8,568 nucleotides of DNA from Actinomycetota bacterium (GTDB taxonomy: Bacteria; Actinomycetota; Actinomycetes; Nanopelagicales; Nanopelagicaceae): contig WLHG01000032.1 in NCBI GenBank assembly GCA_009702845.1, positions 1 to 8,568 of the forward strand. The letters are read 5' to 3'. Position 1 is the first letter of the stretch; every line of letters begins with the position of its first letter. The translations under genes were made by a program, and so were the position numbers. The notes under the pieces were generated by a model. It saw only the letters and a list, made by a program, of their open reading frames with translations. It was not told the DNA's origin and did no database searches. Below are positions 1 to 5,207 of the stretch, one piece after another.

Positions 1-174
1 AAAGCCACAGACTTCGCAATTGCCGAATTATCGTGGCTCTTCTCACTTAACCGCGGCATCATTACGCCTCCGGGCCTAGATGAGCAGTGGTTAATATCCT
101 TAGCGCATGGCCAAAAGGAAGTTGATCTTCTCGTTGAAGATTTCCGTGCTTTTGCCCAAGCTCTTCGTGCTTAA
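1..174 (+). CDS. Class III PLP-dependent aminotransferase, C-terminal end (partial)
   Basis: Only the last 57 codons are present; the gene begins before the window and stops at TAA 172-174. The visible end contains LNRGIITPPG (residues 16-25 of the fragment), then EQWLISLAHG and a helix VDLLVEDFRAFAQALRA. This pattern of a small-domain strand, a 'SLAH'-type segment and a final amphipathic helix is the usual C-terminus of class III (glutamate-1-semialdehyde aminomutase-like) aminotransferases. Such enzymes move amino groups using pyridoxal phosphate. The catalytic lysine and cofactor-binding residues lie outside the window, so neither the substrate nor a choice between HemL and a general transaminase can be settled. 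The gene converges on the serine protease, with only 27 bases between the two stop codons and no convincing terminator between them. Confidence 0.6.
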   Translation, partial: KATDFAIAELSWLFSLNRGIITPPGLDEQWLISLAHGQKEVDLLVEDFRAFAQALRA

Positions 175-201
175 CACATACTTGTAACAACTTTTTCTTT
201 A

Positions 202-1287
202 TCAGTTGATCTGTATTTTGTAACCAGTTGGGCATAACGGCTTAACTGCAACCACTTTTTTGACTACTTTGCCTTTTGCGCAAATTATCGACTTCGGTAA
301 TTGCGCTATGAGGGAAGCAATCTCAATCTTGAGCGCCTCAATCGTTATTTCTTGCTCCGAAATAATTTTATGATGGGCTATATCGGCTGTATCTGCCTCA
401 CTTTGGATGCTGGCGATCTTTGACAGTGATAACTCAGTAACGGTGGCAATTTCTTTTAGTGTTTCGGCGCTTATCTTTCTGACTAGTTCATCCATTTGAT
501 TAATTTGATTCAAGGTCATGGAAAATATGAGATTTGAATAACGACTAATTAGGGAAAAGCTTGTATATGACGCTCCACAGTTATTTTTTAGGTTTGTTCC
601 GGTGATTACACCAATTACCAGAACTTCTGTGCCTGAGATTTTCAAAACAGGACCCCCGCTATCGCCCTTGCAGGTATTTGCCGTTAAAGGATCAACCACT
701 GCACTATCAGGTTGATTGAGAATGGAGTGGGATGAAAAGCTACCTTCTATATAACTTGGGAAGCTGGCCTTGCTCCCACCGTCGTCCGTATTCCCATATC
801 CGTATAACCTGAGCAGGGCATGATTATCTTTAAGGGAAATAACTTCAGCCTCTGATGCTAGGCGAATATTAGAGTCAAACTTCTTGGGTTCACTTAATGC
901 CAGGAAAACAATGTCATCTATTGCGACATTTCCGTTTGCGCCACCTTTATATCCGCGAGGAATTGCAACGGAGGTTACTAGCTGCGAACTATTTATCGCC
1001 TCAGATGACGTTCCGGGATCTCCAACAAGTATCTTTTCTGAAATAGTACCTGTTTCATTGAGAATGCAATGCCCAGCGGTTGCGACGATGGAGGGTGCTA
1101 TTAACGCTCCACTGCACTTAAAGAATTCATTGTGTGCAAACTCGATCAATATGGGTACTACATATGCACTTCCCGTTGCATCTATGCCATTTTCAATTGC
1201 TTGGGCTTGAGGTGTAAATGTCATTGCAGTGGTAGTGAGAAGAAGGTTCAAGGTTATTGAAAAAACTATCTTTCTGTTTTTCAACAT
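202..1287 (-). CDS. Secreted S1-family (chymotrypsin-fold) serine protease with coiled coil and basic C-terminal tail
   Basis: 361 residues. Residues 1-30 form a signal peptide: basic MLKNRK, a hydrophobic core and an AQA cleavage site. The mature protein would start IENG at Ile31. The catalytic triad is visible: His73 in ATAGHC, probable Asp125 in DDIVFLAL, and Ser210 in CKGDSGGP. Cys58/Cys74 and Cys206/Cys237 match the two usual S1 disulfides. The residue aligned to chymotrypsin 189 is Asn204, so trypsin-like Lys/Arg specificity is not expected. The protease domain ends near residue 256. Residues about 262-331 are a heptad-rich, Ala/Glu/Ile-rich helix (probable coiled coil). The last 25 residues hold CAKGK, a KKV stretch and CPTGYK, with Cys336 and Cys352. 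The start fits the signal peptide; there is no Shine-Dalgarno site, but TACACT lies 6 nt upstream (1294-1299). The physiological substrate is unknown. The coiled coil and tail may serve oligomerisation or wall attachment (inference). Confidence 0.88.
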   Translation of the reverse strand: MLKNRKIVFSITLNLLLTTTAMTFTPQAQAIENGIDATGSAYVVPILIEFAHNEFFKCSGALIAPSIVATAGHCILNETGTISEKILVGDPGTSSEAINSSQLVTSVAIPRGYKGGANGNVAIDDIVFLALSEPKKFDSNIRLASEAEVISLKDNHALLRLYGYGNTDDGGSKASFPSYIEGSFSSHSILNQPDSAVVDPLTANTCKGDSGGPVLKISGTEVLVIGVITGTNLKNNCGASYTSFSLISRYSNLIFSMTLNQINQMDELVRKISAETLKEIATVTELSLSKIASIQSEADTADIAHHKIISEQEITIEALKIEIASLIAQLPKSIICAKGKVVKKVVAVKPLCPTGYKIQIN

Positions 1288-1444
1288 ACTTTGAGTGTAG
1301 GATTTTTATAACTAGATAGATATTTTTTTAGAGGGGGGTAGCACCTCTTTTACCTAGCTGTGTTCAAATGAGGGGTCCCTCTCGGCCGTCAACAAGCGGC
1401 GACTTTCAACTACATTAATTTGTCTGTCTAAAGCTTTCGAAGCT
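1288..1444. other. Non-coding gap with short inverted repeats
   Basis: No credible gene is seen between the protease start and the tRNA-Arg terminator. The stretch contains three short inverted repeats: AGAGG/CCTCT (1330-1334 and 1344-1348), GAGG/CCTC inside GAGGGGTCCCTC (1370-1381), and AGCTT/AAGCT around TCG (1432-1444). The 9-mer TGAGGGGTC at 1369-1377 recurs inverted at 1458-1466, inside the tRNA terminator. None of these has an assigned function. Confidence 0.35.
1294..1299 (-). promoter_or_regulatory. Probable -10 hexamer TACACT of the serine protease (leaderless start)
   Basis: On the minus strand TACACT is followed by six bases (CAAAGT) and then the ATG of the protease. It fits TAnnnT placed so that transcription would start at or next to the A of ATG. 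No -35 match and no Shine-Dalgarno sequence is visible. A TATAAA 17 nt before the ATG (1305-1310) is an alternative -10. Confidence 0.4.
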
Positions 1445-1490
1445 AAAAAAGAAGTTCGACCCCTCAAGTGAAAGGCGAGAGAGGTCGAAC
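1445..1490 (-). terminator. Intrinsic terminator of tRNA-Arg
   Basis: The minus-strand transcript forms a 12-bp stem: 1479-1490 reads GTTCGACCTCTC and 1454-1465 reads GAGGGGTCGAAC, with one G-U pair and a 13-nt loop. TTCTTTTTT follows at 1445-1453. The hairpin begins two bases after the tRNA 3' end, so it is the natural stop for a single-gene tRNA transcript. Confidence 0.85.
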
Positions 1491-1492
1491 AG

Positions 1493-1565
1493 TGCGCGCG
1501 AAGGGATTCGAACCCCCAACCTTCTGATCCGTAGTCAGATGCTCTATCCGTTGAGCTACGCGCGC
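1493..1565 (-). tRNA. tRNA-Arg (anticodon ACG)
   Basis: A complete 73-nt cloverleaf on the minus strand. The acceptor GCGCGCG (1559-1565) pairs with CGCGCGC (1494-1500), and A1493 is the discriminator. The anticodon stem TCTGA/TCAGA encloses the loop CTACGGA, giving anticodon ACG (1530-1532), which decodes CGN arginine codons after A34 is converted to inosine. The T loop is TTCGAAT on a GGGGG/CCCTT stem with two G-U pairs. CCA is not encoded and must be added by the CCA-adding enzyme. A terminator follows directly. The neighbouring 5'-nucleotidase has its own terminator, so this tRNA is probably transcribed alone. Confidence 0.95.
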
Positions 1566-1636
1566 GTATTTAGTTTTGTACAGCCTGCGCATCTTACCTT
1601 CTTTTCATAGCCTTCCAAAATGCGATGAAACAGCCT

Positions 1637-1680
1637 AAATAAAGCACAAAGGGCGCCGGAGTTAACCGACGCCCTTTGTG
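1637..1680 (-). terminator. Intrinsic terminator of the 5'-nucleotidase gene
   Basis: An 11-bp perfect stem pairs CACAAAGGGCG (1645-1655) with CGCCCTTTGTG (1670-1680). It continues after one C/A mismatch with CGG/CCG around a 6-nt AGTTAA loop. On the minus strand it is followed by CTTTATTT. It lies 12 bases beyond the stop codon of the gene. Confidence 0.8.
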
Positions 1681-1692
1681 ATTAGTAGTTAT

Positions 1693-3708
1693 TTAGTTAA
1701 CCTTCTTCACGCGCCCATCAAGGACTGGAAGTTGGGTGACTTTGCCAGCTGCCATATCGGCCTTTAACGCATCTACAAATACATCCAGTAGCGCACCAAA
1801 TACCTTGGCTTTTGCAGGTGAGAAGACATCTACATACCCATCTCCACCATAAATGATGTAGTCAAGAGTTGTAAGTGTGTACTCAGTTGAGTCCTTAGCG
1901 ATTGCAGTTCCGTCATTTTTGGTGACGGTAACAATGCGTGAACCCAATGGCTTAGAGGCATCAAAGGTGAATTTGAAGCCAGATACCTGTGGGAAACGTC
2001 CATCTGATGGGTAATTTCCACCAACACCGTTTTCTAGAGCCTTCCATAGATTCGCACCTGTTACGACCGTTGTCGCAACCTGGTTACCGAATGGGTAGAC
2101 AGTTAATGCATCCCCAAGGGTTACATCCAATGCACCAGTACCTGTGCGAACAAGTGCGGTGTTAGCTGGGATGTAGGTCTTGGCAGGGAAGGTGTCGCGA
2201 ATTCCACCGCCATTTGAGAGAGCAAAGTCTGTCTTGTATTTAGCGCGAAGAAGATCTGCAATGTAATCACCCATTGGGTTTTCACCTGAGCGTTCAACTG
2301 CTGGGCTGCCTCCGCGTGGGAATACTCCAGAAACAGAACCGATCTTTACATCAAGCTTTCCTGTTAACTGATCCTTGTATTTCTTAACAAGAGCAGCACC
2401 TGTTGCATCAGCTGTTGTGACTGTGCTGACCACGCCAGTGTTGATTGTTGCCGCAGCGGCTTTAAGAACATGTTGAAGTGATGTACCAACAACTCTTCCG
2501 TTCTTCATGCAGATTTGTGCACGTGTGTATTCAACGCCTGCGTTACGAACTTCACCAAGTAGAACCGGAGCTTGTGCGCGTGCTCCAGGAATCACGGTTG
2601 AGAAAGTCTGGTGGCTGTGGCCACCGTAGATAGCTGCTGCTCCCTTAATTTGTGCCGCAAGGTTGTTATAGAGACCCTTTGCTACACCATCAGAGTTTTC
2701 AGTCCAGCCTTGGTGAATAAGAACAACGACGATTTCAGCCCCGGCCTCTTTGGCCGCCACAATCGCCTTGTTGATTCCGATTACGCCTGGATCGATTTGG
2801 ATTGTCTTTTTGGCCCCTGCTGAATCCTTGTAATCAAGGTTTCCTGGGAATACTTGCTCGATTGTCTCTGGAGTATTTGCTCCAACTACACCGATCTTTA
2901 ATCCACCGCGATCAACGATTGTGAAGGCCTTTGCAGCCTTATCGCCTGACTTCAATACAGCTAATGATTCATCGCCGTAGTTTGAAACGACCCATTTGAA
3001 ATCCGATGCACCGATAACTTTTTGGAGGTGCTCAAGGTTGCGGTCATGTTCGTGGTTACCAAATGTCGAAACGTCGACCTTCATGAGGTTCATAGATTCA
3101 ATTGTTGGTAGCTCTTCGAACTCAGTTGAAATCGGTGGTGCTGCGCCGATGTTATCTCCTGATGAAAGTGTGATTGTTGCTGCCGCTGCCTTGCGATCTG
3201 CGGCAAAGTTACTCATGAGAAGTGAGGTGCCAAAAGAAGCACCTGTCTCGATTGCGCCGTGAAGATCACTGAACTGCAGGATCTGTAACGACTTATTACT
3301 TGATGAAGATACTCTTGCTAGTTGTTCAGCTGTGTAGGACTTATTTGATACTCCCGGCTTTGAGAAGCCATAGGCATTTACCGCTTGAACTGTTGGAGTT
3401 CCGGCAGGTTGTCCAACCACGACGGGCATCGTGACGACGGAGTGGTAACTTGCTGGAACAAAGATTGGGCATGAGCCCGCACCGGCCGAAACTACATATC
3501 CAGTTACCGTTGGAGTTACATTCGTTGCTGGTGTCCACTTAACAACAACACCACTTGCACCGATATATGAAGTGACGCCAGTAGGTGCACCAGGGAGAGA
3601 ATATGTCTCTGCATGTGCACTAGGAATTAGTAGGGATACTAATAATGCGGTGGCTGTGGCTAATGCACCAAAGCCTGTAATTTTACGTGAAGTGAGGGTT
3701 TGTTTCAT
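1693..3708 (-). CDS. Secreted 5'-nucleotidase/metallophosphatase (UshA-like) with N-terminal FN3-like domain
   Basis: 671 residues. It hydrolyses phosphate from nucleotides outside the membrane, supplying phosphate and nucleosides (family knowledge). A signal peptide spans residues 1-33 (Lys/Arg start, hydrophobic core, AHA cleavage site). Residues about 37-127 look like a fibronectin type III domain (APTGV...VVVKWTPA...VQAVNAYGFS). The metallophosphatase domain (about 140-415) has all dimetal motifs: FSDLHG (Asp148, His150), SGDN (Asp185), GNHEHD (Asn218, His219), IHQG (His332) and GGHSH (His364, His366). The C-terminal 5'-nucleotidase domain (about 445-665) has SNGGGIRDTF (Arg504), YPFGNQV (Phe540, Asn542) and YGGDGY, which form the substrate pocket in UshA. 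No sortase motif or C-terminal helix is visible, so it is probably released. AGAAGG touches the ATG directly and is too close to act as a normal ribosome site. Exact substrate preference is not resolvable. Confidence 0.92.
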   Translation of the reverse strand: MKQTLTSRKITGFGALATATALLVSLLIPSAHAETYSLPGAPTGVTSYIGASGVVVKWTPATNVTPTVTGYVVSAGAGSCPIFVPASYHSVVTMPVVVGQPAGTPTVQAVNAYGFSKPGVSNKSYTAEQLARVSSSSNKSLQILQFSDLHGAIETGASFGTSLLMSNFAADRKAAAATITLSSGDNIGAAPPISTEFEELPTIESMNLMKVDVSTFGNHEHDRNLEHLQKVIGASDFKWVVSNYGDESLAVLKSGDKAAKAFTIVDRGGLKIGVVGANTPETIEQVFPGNLDYKDSAGAKKTIQIDPGVIGINKAIVAAKEAGAEIVVVLIHQGWTENSDGVAKGLYNNLAAQIKGAAAIYGGHSHQTFSTVIPGARAQAPVLLGEVRNAGVEYTRAQICMKNGRVVGTSLQHVLKAAAATINTGVVSTVTTADATGAALVKKYKDQLTGKLDVKIGSVSGVFPRGGSPAVERSGENPMGDYIADLLRAKYKTDFALSNGGGIRDTFPAKTYIPANTALVRTGTGALDVTLGDALTVYPFGNQVATTVVTGANLWKALENGVGGNYPSDGRFPQVSGFKFTFDASKPLGSRIVTVTKNDGTAIAKDSTEYTLTTLDYIIYGGDGYVDVFSPAKAKVFGALLDVFVDALKADMAAGKVTQLPVLDGRVKKVN

Positions 3709-3716
3709 CCTTCTAT

Positions 3717-3735
3717 CTAATCAGAGGTCGATTAG
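3717..3735. promoter_or_regulatory. Palindrome at the 5'-nucleotidase start, possible operator
   Basis: A perfect 6-bp inverted repeat, CTAATC-N7-GATTAG, begins 8 bases upstream of the 5'-nucleotidase ATG. It overlaps the minus-strand hexamer TTAGAT (3715-3720), which sits 6 nt before ATG in the position a -10 box occupies at other genes here. A dimeric repressor bound here would block transcription. No regulator is identified. Confidence 0.3.
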
Positions 3736-3751
3736 CATTTCTAGGTGATTT

Positions 3752-3780
3752 GGTAACGACATGGTTGCGAACAGGTAAAC
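3752..3780 (-). promoter_or_regulatory. Three 11-nt-spaced heptamers, possible PHO-box-like activator site
   Basis: On the minus strand GTTTACC (3774-3780), CGCAACC (3763-3769) and CGTTACC (3752-3758) all end in ACC and start exactly 11 nt apart. A fourth, AATCACC (3744-3750), is out of phase. PhoB/PhoP-type response regulators bind 11-nt direct repeats, with GTTCACC the Streptomyces consensus core. The site lies 44-72 bases before the ATG of a phosphate-scavenging enzyme. Only the first copy matches the consensus well. Confidence 0.3.
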
Positions 3781-3784
3781 AAAA

Positions 3785-5053
3785 TTACAAACTAGCCAAC
3801 TTTAGAAGTTCCTCGCGCTTTACACTCTTAACTCGAGGTTTACCCCTTGCCTCACCGGCGGCAACCTCAGCCTCGTTGATACGTTGCCAAGCCGCTTGAT
3901 CAATAACTATTTGTTTTGATATTAGCGCGGAGATATCGCCGGCGCTCTTAGGGGTTTTCAAATCGGAAACTAAAAGCTCCATGACGCCAGCTGCATCGGA
4001 TTTATTAGTGCCAATTACCCCAGATGGCCCGCGTTTTGCCCAACCTACAACATACATATTTTCCTTTACACGGCCCTCTGTATTTACAACTTTGCCATTT
4101 TCATATGGAACACCTTCAATACTTTCTGCTTGATATCCAATCGCGGTAATCACCAAACCACATGTGACTGTTACATCCCCGGCTGCAGTTGAATACACGA
4201 TTCCTTCGACACGCTCTGTGCCCAGGATTTGCTTAGGGGTGTGCTGAAATAGGAAATGCATGGTGCGTTCATGATTGCTCTTCTCTAAATCGGCGATTAA
4301 AAGCATCGCATCTAAATTACTCTTTACATCTTTTTCGGGAGCATCTCCTGCACGCACAATTGCAGCATCGATATCGCTGCGAGCCATGATGACATTGGTG
4401 TGCTCAAGCTTTGGTAACTCGCGTAGCTCAGGGGATGTAAAGGCGGCATGTTCTGGCCCTCGGCGAGCGCTGATATAAACATCACGCACTGAACTCTTCT
4501 TAAAGGCTTCTATTGCATGGTCGGCAGTGTCGGTTGAATCTAGCTCACTTGGTTCAAGGGCCAACATGCGAGCAACATCCATCGCGACATTTCCTGCGCC
4601 AATTACCACTGCAGTATCGCAATCAAGTGGAACATCTAAATCTGCAAAATCTGGGTGGGTGTTATACCAAGGCACAAAATCCGCCGCCGACATTGAGCCG
4701 TATAAATCTTCTCCAGGAATCCCAAGTTTCTTTCCAAGGGATGAGCCTGTCGCAATAATTACCGCATCGTATTTTTCTGCGAGCTGGGCAACGGTTATCT
4801 CCGCACCGATTTCAATATTGCCAAAGAGTCTAAAGTTTGGATCTGCTGCAATCTTTTCAAAGACTTTGGCAACGGTTTTAATCTTTGGGTGATCTGGTGC
4901 AACGCCACTTCGAACTAATCCCCATGGTGTTGGTAAGCGCTCAATCATGTCGATTGCAAAGGTGTGTTCGTCGTTTTGTAGATTCTGTAACGCTTGAGCG
5001 GCAAAGTAGCCGGCTGGTCCTGCGCCGATAATTGCAACCTTGAACAATGGCAT
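3785..5053 (-). CDS. fprA: Ferredoxin/adrenodoxin-NADP+ reductase, FprA type
   Basis: 422 residues from the chosen start. This cytosolic FAD enzyme passes electrons between NADPH and ferredoxin-like carriers (known for mycobacterial FprA and adrenodoxin reductase). Motifs in order: FAD Rossmann GAGPAG (10-15), PTPWGLVRSGVAPDHPKIK (42-59), ATG motif IIATGS (99-104), NADP Rossmann GAGNVAMD (152-159), the SARRGP arginine pair expected to read the NADP 2'-phosphate (195-200), and GWAKRGPSGVIGTNKSDA (337-354) closing the FAD site. It is somewhat shorter than the roughly 456-residue mycobacterial enzyme. An in-frame ATG exists 18 bases upstream (5071). The start at 5053 is preferred because GAGGAG lies 6 nt before it and MPLFKVAIIGAG is the typical N-terminus. 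It lies 23 bases after tRNA-Ser, with no terminator between them. No ferredoxin or P450 gene is adjacent, so its partner is unknown. Confidence 0.93.
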   Translation of the reverse strand: MPLFKVAIIGAGPAGYFAAQALQNLQNDEHTFAIDMIERLPTPWGLVRSGVAPDHPKIKTVAKVFEKIAADPNFRLFGNIEIGAEITVAQLAEKYDAVIIATGSSLGKKLGIPGEDLYGSMSAADFVPWYNTHPDFADLDVPLDCDTAVVIGAGNVAMDVARMLALEPSELDSTDTADHAIEAFKKSSVRDVYISARRGPEHAAFTSPELRELPKLEHTNVIMARSDIDAAIVRAGDAPEKDVKSNLDAMLLIADLEKSNHERTMHFLFQHTPKQILGTERVEGIVYSTAAGDVTVTCGLVITAIGYQAESIEGVPYENGKVVNTEGRVKENMYVVGWAKRGPSGVIGTNKSDAAGVMELLVSDLKTPKSAGDISALISKQIVIDQAAWQRINEAEVAAGEARGKPRVKSVKREELLKLASL

Positions 5054-5059
5054 TGCCAT

Positions 5060-5065
5060 CTCCTC
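5060..5065 (-). promoter_or_regulatory. Ribosome binding site GAGGAG deciding the fprA start
   Basis: GAGGAG on the minus strand lies 6 nt before the ATG at 5053. It overlaps the reading frame of the longer version starting at 5071 and touches the ATG at 5059. It therefore supports the third ATG as the true start. Confidence 0.7.
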
Positions 5066-5076
5066 AATCATTTTTC

Positions 5077-5168
5077 TGGCGGAGACGAGGAGATTTGAAC
5101 TCCTGAAGGCGATTAAACCTTACCTCGTTAGCAGTGAGGCGCACTCGACCGGGCTATGCGACGTCTCC
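5077..5168 (-). tRNA. tRNA-Ser (anticodon GCT)
   Basis: A long-variable-arm tRNA on the minus strand. The acceptor GGAGACG (5162-5168) pairs with CGTCTCC (5081-5087), the discriminator is G5080, and CCA is encoded at 5077-5079. The anticodon loop CTGCTAA gives GCT (5130-5132), which reads AGC/AGU serine codons. The variable arm pairs AAGG with CCTT, and the T loop is TTCAAAT on AGGAG/CTCCT. The anticodon stem CCTCA/CGAGG has an A31-C39 mismatch next to the loop, where T39 would be expected. The gene starts 39 bases after the membrane-protein stop and ends 23 bases before the fprA ATG, all in the same direction. It may therefore be cut out of a longer transcript. Confidence 0.94.
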
Positions 5169-5207
5169 AAGTGGTGGCCGTAGTTTACATGTTTGTTTGG
5201 GCAACCC

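Noticed and set aside
188..208. CAACT...AGTTG inverted repeat with a T-rich loop between the convergent aminotransferase and protease genes
   Set aside because: Only 5 bp with an 11-nt loop, no G/C-rich stem and partly within the protease coding end; too weak to call a bidirectional terminator.
884..1210. Open frame of 108 codons on the + strand inside the serine protease gene
   Set aside because: It lies antisense to clear S1 protease motifs and shows no domain, ribosome site or plausible composition of its own.
1330..1348. AGAGG/CCTCT hairpin followed by TTT on the + strand
   Set aside because: No + strand gene ends nearby and the stem is only 5 bp, so a terminator call is not supported.
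3709..3714. AGAAGG as a Shine-Dalgarno site for the 5'-nucleotidase
   Set aside because: It touches the ATG with zero spacing, and the signal peptide fits the current start, so no later ATG can use it.
4527..4892. Open frame of 121 codons on the + strand opposite fprA
   Set aside because: It is antisense to the conserved Rossmann-containing fprA; its apparent protein is a shadow of that frame.
5054..5071. Longer fprA version starting at 5071
   Set aside because: It would begin 5 bases after the tRNA CCA with no ribosome site, and the extra residues MIEEMA overlap the GAGGAG site for the inner start.
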